Shown piece after piece: positions 20,057 to 26,601 of a DNA stretch of 64,000 nt. How positions within the stretch are numbered: position 1 is the stretch's first letter; each line of letters opens with the position of its first letter. Below the pieces are notes generated by a model. The model made no database searches. It was not told where the DNA came from and saw only the letters and a list, made by a program, of their open reading frames with translations. Source of the stretch: Pachyseris speciosa (taxonomy: Eukaryota; Cnidaria; Anthozoa; Scleractinia; Pachyseridae); assembly GCA_016490735.1 (NCBI GenBank), contig JAEMWC010001017.1, forward strand, positions 16,001 to 80,000, given 5' to 3'. The position numbers and the translations under genes were made by a program.

Positions 20057-22309
20057 CTATTTTCTTCATGTCTTGCAGTATGTGACAAATGCTGACTCAT
20101 TCAGTAAAGCAAAACATAAATTACATTAATCACATATCAACAAAAATTGGTCTTGAAGTGAAGGTTTCTAGGCTGTAATCCTGATCTCTGCCTAACCTTA
20201 ATTCTAATGAAGCTTTTCAGTATTCTAACCCTTAACCTAACTGTAACCTTAATGCCTAGATGTCCAAAGACTTTAAGACCTTTTGTTGTTGATATTGTTA
20301 AGCCCTGTCACAAGAAGGAATATTAACTGTCTTTAAGCAAAATATCAAATATAAAGGAAGCTTTTAATTACCAGTAGTTGGTAGTGTTATCAAAGTATAG
20401 AGAGTAAAAAAATGCCATCTCCACATAGGAATTGTTCAGGTTATAGATTAGACTGACCCAGACTGCATTCCAATTAAAAAGTAGCCTAAGACAGGTAAAA
20501 TAAATTTTGCAATTGAACCAGGATCAAGACAAACTGGAGCAATAGGTTCCTAATTGAGCCAGGACTTCTGTGACCAGGCTCTTCACGGGCCAGGACTTTT
20601 GTGACCAGGCTCTTAGGAATGTAACCCCAGATGACTGTGTTCCTAATTGAGCCAGGACTTCTGTGACGAGGCTCTTCACGGGTCTGGACTTTTGTGACCA
20701 GGTTCTTAGGAATGTAACCTTAGATGACTGAATTCCTAATTGAGCCAGGACTTCTACGACCAGTCTCTTCATGGGTCTGGCCTTTTGTGACCAGGTTCTT
20801 AGGAATGTAACCCTAGATGACTGGGTTCCTAATTGAGCCAGGACTTCTGTGACCAGGCTCTTCACGGGTCTGGACTTTTGTGACCAGGTTCTTAGGAATG
20901 TAACCTTAGATGACTGAATTCCTAATTGAGCCAGGACTTCTATGACCAGTCTCTTCATGGGTCTGGCCTTTTGTGACCAGGTTCTTAGGAATGTAACCCT
21001 AGATGACTGGGTTCCTAATTGAGCCAGGACTTCTGTGACCAGGCTCTTCACGGGTCTGGACTTTTGTGACCAGGTTCTTAGGAATGTAACCTTAGATGAC
21101 TGAATTCCTAATTGAGCCAGGACTTCTATGACCAGTCTCTTCATGGGTCTGGCCTTTTGTGACCAGGTTCTTAGGAATGTAACCCTAGATGACTGGGTTC
21201 CTAATTGAGCCAGGACTTCTGTGACCAGGCTCTAAATGGGCCAGGACTTTTGTGACCAGGTTCTTAGCAATGTAACCCCAAATGACTGAATCTGAATAGA
21301 TGACTGACTTCTCAGAAACACATTAAGGGACTTCAACATAAGATACATCAGATACTTCTTAAATTAAAGTTTCGCAATAAGTCATTTCATAGAACAATAT
21401 AAAATTATAAATGAATCTAATTAAGCTTCCATTAAATTAACTAGTGAATATCTACTGAAATACAGAATGTGTAAAAGTGACAAACTGACAGTTGGCAGTC
21501 AAAGTTATAATCTTTTACAATTTCCTTCAAAATGGAATTGTGGCTGAACAGCTTCAGTTTTCAACAACAGATTCTTAAGTGACGCCACTATGTTAGTTGA
21601 TTTTATAAAGCAATTTAATTTTTAAAGGTGTTCCAAAAATCAAACATTGTCATCTACAAACTTGGCTACATGTGCACCCTGTCTCGTGAGGGAGGTATGC
21701 TACTCGCGAGGCCAAACTGGCCTAGCGAGTAGTATACTTCCCTCTACCTATGTTTCATTGCAGGTGTCATTCAGGGGAAACTTTGGAGAAAACAGAGCAG
21801 AAGATCTCTCAAAAACCTTTGAAGGTAAGTACACAAGTCATGCAAACCTCTATAGAATTGTTGTATCAATAGCCTCTATAAAACCATCCCCGTAATTGAG
21901 ACTGACCACCTCCTTCAAGGAACAACTTGTCAAAAGTGCAAAACTTTCGAAATCAATATTCATTGCCTGGATTTTCGCATGCTACAACAACTATTTTAAT
22001 TTTCAGTAGGCAACCAATTTTAACATGATCAAAACTTAGTTTGGGCTCTACTTGGGTAGCAGGACTTGTTAAAAGCCCAATAATAATATTAATAATAATA
22101 ATAATAATAACCTATCATTTTCTTTTTTCCTGGAAACAAAAGATGAACAAAAGGTCCAAGAAGAACATGAAGGTGATGTCAATGCTGATGGCGATAATGA
22201 TAAGAATGAAGAAGGCAGTGGAACAAGGAAAAGAAAAAGGATGAGGAGAGATAAGAGAACAAACAAAGAGCGCAGAAAAAAACAAAAAAAGAATGAAACC
22301 CCACAATAG
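2823..22309 (+). CDS. Multi-exon host gene encoding a UAS/UBX-like protein (reconstructed)
   Basis: Spliced model with exons at 2823-3028, 5094-5230, 7723-8388, 8831-8884, 9033-9065, 9206-9271, 10507-10539, 11329-11373, 11784-11890, [gap], 13416-13489, 13663-13761, 14129-14207, 14518-14572, 15038-15517, 15665-15790, 16022-16147, 17474-17509, 21764-21824 and 22143-22309. Every listed exon has AG and GT borders and the phases agree, except between 11890 (phase 0) and 13416 (which needs phase 2), where one exon is probably missed. The order is: N-terminal module, Ser/Thr/Pro-rich region, acidic linkers, a stretch resembling the thioredoxin-like UAS domain, a charged helix with EQD typical of UBX-family proteins, a Thr-rich insert, a UBX-like domain and a Lys/Arg tail. 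UAS plus UBX proteins bind ubiquitinated substrates and p97; that role is inferred here. The final two exons are less certain because of the 4-kb intron before them. Confidence 0.6.
3322..3533. repeat. Perfect-looking 212-bp palindrome
   Basis: Two ~104-bp arms (3322-3425 and 3430-3533) are reverse complements around a 4-base spacer. The outer part (GAAAATTTGGTTTATCAACG...) and the following CCCCACCGACGCAGCACCAC stretch recur without the inverted half at about 19952-20050, so this is a dispersed family with a foldback form. RNA from it would make a long hairpin. Confidence 0.85.
3926..4164. mobile_element. MITE family A, copy 2 (nested)
   Basis: It starts CGGCTACACGAGCAATTTTG and ends with CTCGTGTAGCCGCGGCTT. 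The interior resembles 1389-1704 but is shorter. It is non-coding. Confidence 0.7.
4166..4404. mobile_element. MITE family B (nested)
   Basis: The termini AAGGTGCAGTAAAACGGGCA and the complement of TGCCCGTATTACCGTGCCTT form TIRs, with further inverted words inside (GCGCGGAAAC / GTTTCCGTGC-like). It sits directly next to the family A element. Confidence 0.65.
5094..5230 (+). CDS. Host gene exon 2
   Basis: A CAG acceptor at 5091-5093 and a GTATGT donor at 5231 bound 137 bases. Joined in phase 2 to exon 1, it reads LELIVSYDKGHAMARVATGL and later MDLYRGNRKKRIYLFLPSS, with no stop. It ends in phase 1, like the six exons that follow. It appears to complete a compact N-terminal domain with a basic strand (RKKRIYLFL). 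Confidence 0.6.
6105..6152. repeat. (ATAC)n microsatellite
   Basis: About twelve ATAC units in a row. Confidence 0.95.
6219..6666. mobile_element. MITE family E, long TIRs
   Basis: The left terminus AAAGTGCCTCTGAAGCGAAA and the right terminus (complement of AAAGTGCCTATGAAGCGAAA) are inverted repeats of about 45-50 bp, flanked by TTAA-like sequence. The interior has words such as AATAGCCCAA in inverted pairs. It is non-coding. Confidence 0.8.
6860..7563 (-). pseudogene. Decayed non-LTR retrotransposon reverse transcriptase fragment
   Basis: Minus-strand frames encode FPKAWKIAEVIPVPKEGN (about 6890-6950), characteristic of the early RT region of LINE polymerases, preceded by NKAPGYDKIS-like residues (about 7030-7060). 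Upstream in the same orientation, 7279-7563 encodes EIANSRGNINATWKILNR and ANKFNKYFTSVG, the linker between endonuclease and RT in such elements. The pieces lie in different frames and are separated by a tandem duplication, so this is a dead fragment. Its 5' endonuclease and the RT catalytic box are absent. Confidence 0.75.
7086..7271. repeat. 98-bp tandem duplication inside the LINE fragment
   Basis: The block starting GTCAATTTCTTTTTCCTC at 7086 recurs at 7184 with nearly identical sequence to about 7271. Confidence 0.85.
7723..8388 (+). CDS. Host gene exon 3, Ser/Thr/Pro-rich repeat exon
   Basis: A CAG acceptor (ending 7722) and a GGAG|GTAACT donor enclose 666 bases that keep the phase-1 frame. 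The product is about 220 residues of Ser, Thr, Pro and Ala in irregular repeats such as TTQSSTSASPSISTSAP. At DNA level a unit of about 126 bp is repeated nearly intact around 7900-8210. Such mucin-like stretches are extended and probably O-glycosylated if extracellular, or a disordered linker if cytosolic; the UBX-like context favours the latter. The complementary strand is also open but acidic and is a shadow. Confidence 0.6.
8389..8830 (+). other. Intron 3
   Basis: AT-rich, with no exon or repeat structure recognised apart from short A/T tracts. Confidence 0.5.
8831..11373 (+). CDS. Host gene exons 4-8, short phase-1 exons
   Basis: Five small exons, 8831-8884, 9033-9065, 9206-9271, 10507-10539 and 11329-11373, all enter and leave in phase 1, so each can be skipped without breaking the frame. 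They encode ATRQYLTAMASAAGLTF, then acidic Ser/Asp peptides (DSSDSDASHD, TISSDSEDECTV) and short linkers. SDSEDE-type sequence is typical of casein kinase 2 sites. The function of the linker is unknown. The largest introns (9272-10506 and 10540-11328) contain a family D MITE and a family F MITE. Confidence 0.55.
10715..11108. mobile_element. MITE family D, copy 2 (reverse orientation)
   Basis: It matches 2249-2635 in inverse orientation: it starts AAAGGAGCACTACGTACTGT and ends with the complement of AAAGGGGCAGTGTCACGCTA. It lies inside an intron of the host gene. Confidence 0.8.
11115..11293. mobile_element. MITE family F
   Basis: Its TIRs of about 35 bp start CCTTATTCCAAAATGGC and end GCCATTTTGGAATAA, with a weaker inverted pair around AATTAGCCCTCTTTGC. 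A related terminus word, CCTTATTCCAAAATG, recurs at about 59780. Confidence 0.75.
11410..11645. mobile_element. MITE family C, intact copy
   Basis: AAGCCTGGTTTTCACTAGCA opens and GCTAGTGAAACCCAGGCCT closes the element. The interior consists of AAGCACAAGC/GCTTGTGCTT words. It lies between exons 8 and 9 of the host gene. Confidence 0.75.
11784..11890 (+). CDS. Host gene exon 9
   Basis: A TTTTTTGCAG acceptor and GTAGGT donor bound 107 bases coding for ENVSSRTNEVLKCIEAL and AFLPFLTNTFEE. It is a helix-rich stretch that would open the UAS-like region. It ends in phase 0, whereas the next recognised exon needs a phase 2 junction, so one exon in 11891-13415 is probably not recognised. Confidence 0.5.
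12751..12890. repeat. Palindromic MITE-like repeat
   Basis: ATGTGAATGATCATCAC at the left is the complement of GTGATGATCATTCACAT at the right. The arms continue inward through GAGCACT and AGTGCTC to a central GCCTGAAA-type hairpin. Confidence 0.75.
13009..13394. mobile_element. MITE with repeated GGGACTAGTCCC palindromes
   Basis: TIRs AAGGTCGGCACACACGAGGG and the complement at the right (CCGTGTGTGCCGACCTT) bound a 386-bp element. It holds about ten copies of GGGACTAGTC or GGGACAAGTC, including a ~66-bp direct repeat at the left. It ends about 20 bp before the acceptor of the next host exon. Confidence 0.8.
13416..13489 (+). CDS. Host gene exon with UAS-like start
   Basis: After a TTTCAG acceptor the frame that skips one base reads LLNKVAERNCYLWITEIKS and ends in phase 1 at a GTATGT donor. 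The pattern of a helix followed by a strand with W resembles the thioredoxin-like UAS domain. Other frames have an immediate stop, so the incoming phase is fixed. Confidence 0.5.
13663..13761 (+). CDS. Host gene exon, UAS-like core
   Basis: 99 bases between TTACAG and GTTAGT encode VKVKYGLKTPQSSLLVL and HSRNMPRCVEIFN. A conserved-looking VKYGL...P.SLLVLAP strand-loop-strand pattern fits the second half of a thioredoxin fold. Phase 1 at both ends. The UAS assignment is from pattern only. Confidence 0.5.
14129..14572 (+). CDS. Host gene exons encoding a charged helix
   Basis: Exons 14129-14207 and 14518-14572 join through an Arg codon. They encode LQESITTAQDLCNAVEDER and KRLKEWRKIRHEQDLQFQ. 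A charged helix with (R/K)xEQDxxF/Y immediately before the UBX domain is a recurrent feature of UBX-family adaptor proteins. The second exon ends in phase 0, as do the next four. Confidence 0.55.
14573..15037 (+). other. Intron before the Thr-rich exon
   Basis: AT-rich sequence with a TTTGTAG acceptor at its end. No other structure was recognised. Confidence 0.45.
15038..15517 (+). CDS. Host gene exon, Thr-rich low-complexity insert
   Basis: 160 codons in phase 0 between a TTTGTAG acceptor and a TTTG|GTAGGG donor. After a Ser/Arg-rich start the product is almost entirely Thr with Pro, His, Asn and Ser (for example PTTTTTHNTQPTNTTTHNTQ). It splits the charged helix from the UBX-like domain. 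Because it is a DNA-level ACC/ACA microsatellite with the frame kept open, it is probably real but length-variable between individuals. Opposite-strand Val/Leu-rich frames are shadows. Confidence 0.5.
15665..15790 (+). CDS. Host gene exon, UBX-like domain part 1
   Basis: 126 bases in phase 0 bounded by CAACAG and GTGAGC. They encode KGFRKSRVGSEQNDG followed by IQIAIRFNGGKRVTRTFSKN, matching the first two strands of a UBX domain (hydrophobic-x-I-R-x-x-x-G-x-R-x-x-R-x-F). In UBX proteins this fold docks on the p97/Cdc48 N domain. Confidence 0.6.
16022..16147 (+). CDS. Host gene exon, UBX-like domain part 2
   Basis: It follows the previous exon in phase 0 and encodes EVYDWVGSLEEVPLHFTLQR followed by a Leu/Asp/Glu-rich helix. 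VYDWV...F.L is the usual helix and third strand of UBX/ubiquitin-like folds. The cis-Pro FPR loop common in p97-binding UBX domains is not visible, so binding to p97 is uncertain. Confidence 0.6.
16148..17473 (+). other. Intron with dispersed repeat J copy 1
   Basis: The segment 16862-17290 is homologous to 53866-54270. Otherwise AT-rich without recognisable exons. Confidence 0.55.
16862..17290. repeat. Dispersed repeat J, copy 1
   Basis: It shares with 53866-54270 long blocks such as CTTGAGTTGTAACTC, CACTACACAAACAAACAC and AACACCTCTATC, and later GGAAATTTTC and TAATTTTATCT. Non-coding. Confidence 0.75.
17474..17509 (+). CDS. Host gene small exon after the UBX-like domain
   Basis: 36 bases in phase 0 between TCTTAG and GTAAGT encode SAVEMTERLQTT. 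The tiny size makes it uncertain, but both splice sites and the phase agree with neighbours. Confidence 0.4.
17720..18164 (+). other. Coding-like stretch of uncertain status
   Basis: A strong donor (ATCAG|GTGAGT, 17814-17822) and an acceptor (TTCTTTACAG ending about 17934) bracket an intron. Downstream, 18030-18160 is open and encodes NKLVLDVTFEGLRSREAFN and LLEQTRRIDSITVEGERD, which look like real protein. The frame cannot be joined upstream without a stop. It may be an alternative exon of the host gene, an exon of a second transcript, or a decayed copy. Confidence 0.3.
18451..18610. repeat. Palindromic MITE-like repeat
   Basis: TCTCGTGCAATTTGGAATAA at the left is matched by its reverse complement at the right (TTATTCCAAATTGCACGAGA). 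The arms are about 70 bp around a GC-richer centre (GAGCCCTTAGGGCGAGCG). Confidence 0.8.
18611..20547 (+). other. Intronic segment without recognised genes
   Basis: Contains a short version of the palindrome family (about 19952-20050, the CAACGGAGTTGATAATG and CCGACGCAGCACCAC words). No exon was recognised. Confidence 0.5.
20548..21290. repeat. 93-bp minisatellite with 186-bp higher-order period
   Basis: The word TCCTAATTGAGCCAGGACTT starts at 20548, 20641 and 20734 and continues every 93 bp for about eight units. Alternate units share differences (TGAATTCC versus TGGGTTCC; ATGACCAGTCTC versus GTGACCAGGCTC), giving a 186-bp higher-order repeat. Since 93 is divisible by three, a 206-codon minus-strand frame stays open by chance or selection. 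It lies within a large intron. Confidence 0.9.
21764..21824 (+). CDS. Host gene penultimate exon
   Basis: 61 bases between TTGCAG and GTAAGT encode VSFRGNFGENRAEDLSKTFE in phase 0, leaving in phase 1. A short inverted repeat (about 21667-21742) sits just upstream. Confidence 0.45.
22143..22309 (+). CDS. Host gene terminal exon, acidic then basic tail
   Basis: After an AAACAAAAG acceptor the phase-1 frame encodes an acidic stretch (DGDNDKNEEGSG) followed by a strongly basic one (RKRKRMRRDKRTNKERRKKQ) and stops at 22307-22309. The basic run could act as a nuclear localisation signal. A second acceptable terminal exon lies at 26519-26601. Confidence 0.5.
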
Positions 22310-23276
22310 GCATTATATTTAAGGGCCCTCTGACCCATCTTTCACATGTTTGCAAGGAAGTGAAATCCCAGTTCCAGTTTATCTTGTTACCATCTTTTTA
22401 ACCAGGCATCGTGCTGCTAATTCATGTACAAGTCTGGCAAATTCGAAAGCACTACATGGAAATTTGTTACTTAACAAGTGAAATGCCAATGCACAACTAA
22501 AATAATTCCAATTTGCCTGATTTTGAAGAAACTATCAACATTTGGAACTCAAACCTGATCTTAACTATTGCAGCAAAGCAAACAAACAAAATCTCAGCAT
22601 AGTTTAATGTGAATCTATACAGGAACCATAAATCCACAGAAGAGGTCATCAAAATAATACATGTCCACACAGGATTATAAAACTCGTCGTTTTTGGTCAT
22701 GTGATCATGGGCATGGCCAGTGACACCATTATTCACTGTTGATATTAATAACAAGATATGTCCAAGTTAAAACACAAACAATTTCCTTAGGAACAGCTTC
22801 TAAGGAGAGGTCTGGGGGCCCTTAAATTAGCTACATCAAAACAGATTTGGTGATTTTTTTTCTCAATTTAACTATTTCGCTCCCAAGATCTGAAAACTAA
22901 TTATCCTGAACGATTGTCATACATACCGGTATTACCGGTAAATATTTTCTTTTTAGATTATTCCTGAAAATTTGGTATTATATCAAGAGCATGTGCACTA
23001 ATAATATTGACTATTTCCTCTCTGCTTGACAGTATAGTATTATTACAATTGTAAAGAGAATTTTAATGCTGGGAGTGAAAAGGTTAAAACCACATGTCAG
23101 TTTTGAACAATGAGTGTGAGATGCAGAATTTGTTTAAGAGTCTGTGTATCTCATTTCATTCTCTTTAAAATGACAGCACACATTAGAGCAAAAAACCGAG
23201 TACTTGCAAACTTCTTAATGAGATTGCAAAAACATAGAAAGAAGTATTATAATGTTTATTTGTGTTGAACATACTA

Positions 23277-23513
23277 CAGTTGAACCTTGGTTATCCGGAC
23301 CTCGATTATCCAGATTTTTGAAATACACAACATATAAACCTGGTCCCAGTTTTTCATGAATATTAATAAGCCATATTTAAGATCCACAGCAAAATTCACT
23401 CAAATTAAGTCAGTTTTGGATCATTAATATTCATATTTTCGATTGTCCGAACTTTCGATTATCCAGACTGTTCAGCTCAGTCCCCATGAGTTCGAATAAT
23501 CGAGGTTTAACTG
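23277..23513. mobile_element. pogo/Tc1-mariner-type MITE
   Basis: It starts CAGTTGAACCTTGGTTATCC and ends with the complement of CAGTTAAACCTCGATTATTC, flanked by TA dinucleotides (23275-23276, 23514-23515). CAGT..AACCTCGATTATCCG termini and a TA target are typical of pogo/Tigger-related elements. No transposase is encoded. Confidence 0.85.
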
Positions 23514-24077
23514 TAGTCATGCTTGAAGGAACACAAATTTAAATAGAATGAAATCTCAAAAGTTATAGTTTGAATGGTGTCATTTTGCATTTTCAGAAAA
23601 TATACATAACCCCCCCACAGAAGGTTGATGACAAATCCAAAGGTGAAGAGGGCTAGCAAAATCAAAAGTTTTGTGAGAAAAATATGGTACTAAGTTGGAT
23701 TTCTGGAGGGGTGAGACAGATAAATCGTTTATGATAAAAAAATACATCGCAGTCCGAAGACTGAATTATGTGTTGAGTTTTTCTATGAGATTTCAATGAG
23801 AGGGTGTAAAACAAAAATCTCTTGGGGTTATGTATATTTCCTGATACCACACATTAGTTAGGTTTATACTGCAGCCAGGCACATTGCACATAGTGAGAAT
23901 CACCCGTCAAGTAATTTGCCAATATTATTTGCAAGAGGCATTAGCTTTGTGTTTCATAGTTCAATTTGTGAGACAAAACATGACAGATGACCAATAGCTC
24001 AAAACCAAAACTGTGGTGTTGGATGAGCCCACATGGTCTTGCAATTATGGTGATAAAATAATGGTGAGTTTGTATTG

Positions 24078-24152
24078 GATTAACACGATTACAACATTTT
24101 ATTACATTAACTGCATGGATGCAGTTAATGTAATAAAATGTTGTAATCCAAT
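24078..24152. repeat. Short perfect hairpin
   Basis: GATTACAACATTTTATTACA and its reverse complement flank the centre GCATGGATGC. The arms are about 30 bp. Confidence 0.75.
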
Positions 24153-25768
24153 GAAAGAAATCCTTCTTTGCATAAATATTAACAATAATAAGCTTGAAAG
24201 AAGCAGGATTTCAGATAAGATTTCAAAGCAGGGCGTCAAAAAGGAATTCCAACAGGTCAAATTCTCACTGCTTCCACCAAACCATTATTATTGTATTGAT
24301 TTGATGGGTTACATATTTTACCATTATGTTTTTTTGATCCGAGAACACCCTCTTATCTGGAACACTGAAGAAGTCTTTTAAGGCACTTTGTCTGCTGCCA
24401 TTACTTTTGTAATCTGAATTTTCACCATAATTTATCCACTGTTTAACTAGTAAATGTTGAACGGTAAACAAACCCCAGGAAAGAATATCAAGCTAGTAAA
24501 TTGGCCCAGTTAAAACTCAACCTATTTCAAATAAAATTAAAGTTATACTTTGGCCTGGTTCATAGATCGTCACTCATTCTGAACCATTCCCAGTGTAGTC
24601 TGCGATCAAGCACTGTACTCCCAGGGGCAGGAGGTGGGGAAGGGAAGGAAAGAAGGATCTCCCTTCCCCCATTCCCTGAAAGACCTTGCTCGTAAGCTAT
24701 GCTCAGTGTGCTTAAGTAAATGCTTACTTTTGGAGTAAATGAAAATATATGTGACAAATACAAGTTTAATTAAAGCACGTTTTGTAGTGCAACCATAGTT
24801 TATCGAGCCTCAGAATAAGATGAAGTGCACTGCTGTACATGTATTTCAGAATTTAATACCAAGATTAAAATGTGTATAAATAGCGATACGTAAGCTCAAG
24901 TTAATGTTTCTCTGCCAACTCATGGCATAAGCTGTCCTGAGTTAACTAAGATAGTAGTACACTAAAAGATCATGTAAACCTAAGCTCGTAGGTAAGTTCA
25001 AATGATCGTTCATGTTTTAACCCGTCTGAAAATAGAAACATAAGCTTAATTTTAATATGAGAGTTCATTTGAGGAAAACAGAAGAATAAATATGTACACC
25101 ACCTTGTATTTCAATAATCTTTGCTTCTTGTACGCAAACCATGTTAAATTCCACGAAAACAAAAGTGAATTGCCAAAGTACGCCTTGAAGTTTCTTCTCG
25201 TTGCGTTCGTGGTATTCGTTCCCAGGTCTCTCCAGTATTAACAGCCCGGTAATAATATTGCAACATGATCTCATCTTTCAATTAACGATTACTGTTAATT
25301 GTCAAGTTGCTTTGAAAATATGATTATCGTTAATTTAGAAGACTGTTTCCCAGGACATTTCAGAAACGAACAAAATAAAAAAATTGTACCATTTTGGACT
25401 GGATTTCAACCCGGAACTACAACTAGTAAGAACGGCTACTTACCACCAGAACACTGAACAAAAAAGGACTTTGAACGCTTTCAGGATGCATGCACCCACT
25501 GAAATTTTTTTTAATAAAATGTCCTCTGAAATGGCTAGAAATGCATTTAAAACTAACATGGCATGGCTTGGTGAAACTTACATACTTTCAGCAATAAAAG
25601 AGCGGTATTTTAAAACAAGAATTCAATTATCTTTGAGATAAAACGTCAAATGTTCAAAAGTGGGGGGGGGGGGGGGGTAGGGGAGTAAAGGTCCCCTCCC
25701 AGCTCCTCCTCCTCCGCGGTCTCTGTCATTTTATTTCTCATTCTTTCAATTTCCCTTAAGCCATCCAA

Positions 25769-26440
25769 TTCGAGCTCGATTTGTCTTAATCGAGCTCGAA
25801 TGTATCCCCTCTCCCCTCGGGAAAAAAACGTATCCTCACATACACGAGCTCGATTCTACTCGAGCTCGAGTGGATTTTCACTATCGAGCTCGATAGCTGA
25901 ACTAGCTCGAATTGGGAGTGAGCTCGAGTTTTTAGTAGTCGTGCTCGATATTTCGAGTGCGATTTCTATCTGAGCTCGAATAGGTACTCGAGCTCGATTG
26001 ACATAAGTCGAGCTCGGTTTCCCAGAATCAAAATGTGATCCCTCTATTTACGTATATCGAGCACGGTTGCCCAGAAAGTAAAATTGATCCTTTCTCTCTC
26101 TCCCCCGGAAAGTAAGTAGGCGGACTCTGATAGTGGAGCTCGACAAGCTATCGAGCACGATTATGTATTCCCGAGCGCGCCTAGGATTCGAGCTCGATTT
26201 ACTGCAAATTGAGCACGCCCAACCGAGGTGGAATTGGAAGTAGTGGTCGATTTGCATTCCGAACTCGATTTGCGTATATCGAGCTCGGTTGCCCAGAAAG
26301 TAAAATTGATCCAATAGTGCTCGATAGCTTGTCGAGCTCCACTATCAGAGTCCGCCCACTTACTTTCCGGGAGGAGAGAGAAAAGTCAAATCAAGCTCGA
26401 TTTGGTCAAATCGAGTTCGGCCAACTCTTATCGAGAGGAC
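25769..26440. repeat. GAGCTC/CGAGCTCG-dense repeat element
   Basis: About 670 bp contain some two dozen CGAGCTCG-type words at irregular spacing. A long inverted pair is present: 26107-26160 (GGAAAGTAAGTAGGCGGACT...) against 26315-26368 (...AGTCCGCCCACTTACTTTCC). The rest has smaller palindromes. It is preceded by a G-run. No coding frame of note. Confidence 0.8.
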
Positions 26441-26518
26441 TCTGACAGAGTATATTGCGAAGTGGGAAAGTGACTGATTCATTGTCATTGTCTTTTTTTT
26501 TTCGTTTTAAATTTATAG

Positions 26519-26601
26519 GGAATCAAGAAAGTCTCAAGAATGGTGACAGAGACAAGAAGAGAAAAGAGAGAAGGCAAAGAAACGCACATAACAAATTTTA
26601 A
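26519..26601 (+). CDS. Possible alternative terminal exon of the host gene
   Basis: After a polypyrimidine tract and TTTATAG, the phase-1 frame reads NQESLKNGDRDKKRKERRQR and ends with TAA at 26599-26601. It ends in a Lys/Arg tail like the exon at 22143-22309 and accepts the same phase from 21824, which suggests alternative 3' ends. Confidence 0.35.

Larger units (their letters stand above)
22310..26518. other. Gene-free segment with repeats
   Basis: Holds a pogo/mariner-like MITE (23277-23513), a hairpin (24078-24152) and a GAGCTC-dense repeat (25769-26440). It is an intron if the alternative terminal exon at 26519 is used. Confidence 0.5.

Noticed and set aside
20524..21144. 206-codon minus frame as a real repeat protein gene
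   Set aside because: The frame follows from a 93-bp minisatellite unit divisible by three; no start context or flanking coding sequence supports it.
20548..21290. CRISPR array
   Set aside because: The repeats are contiguous 93-bp tandem units without unique spacers, in an animal genome.
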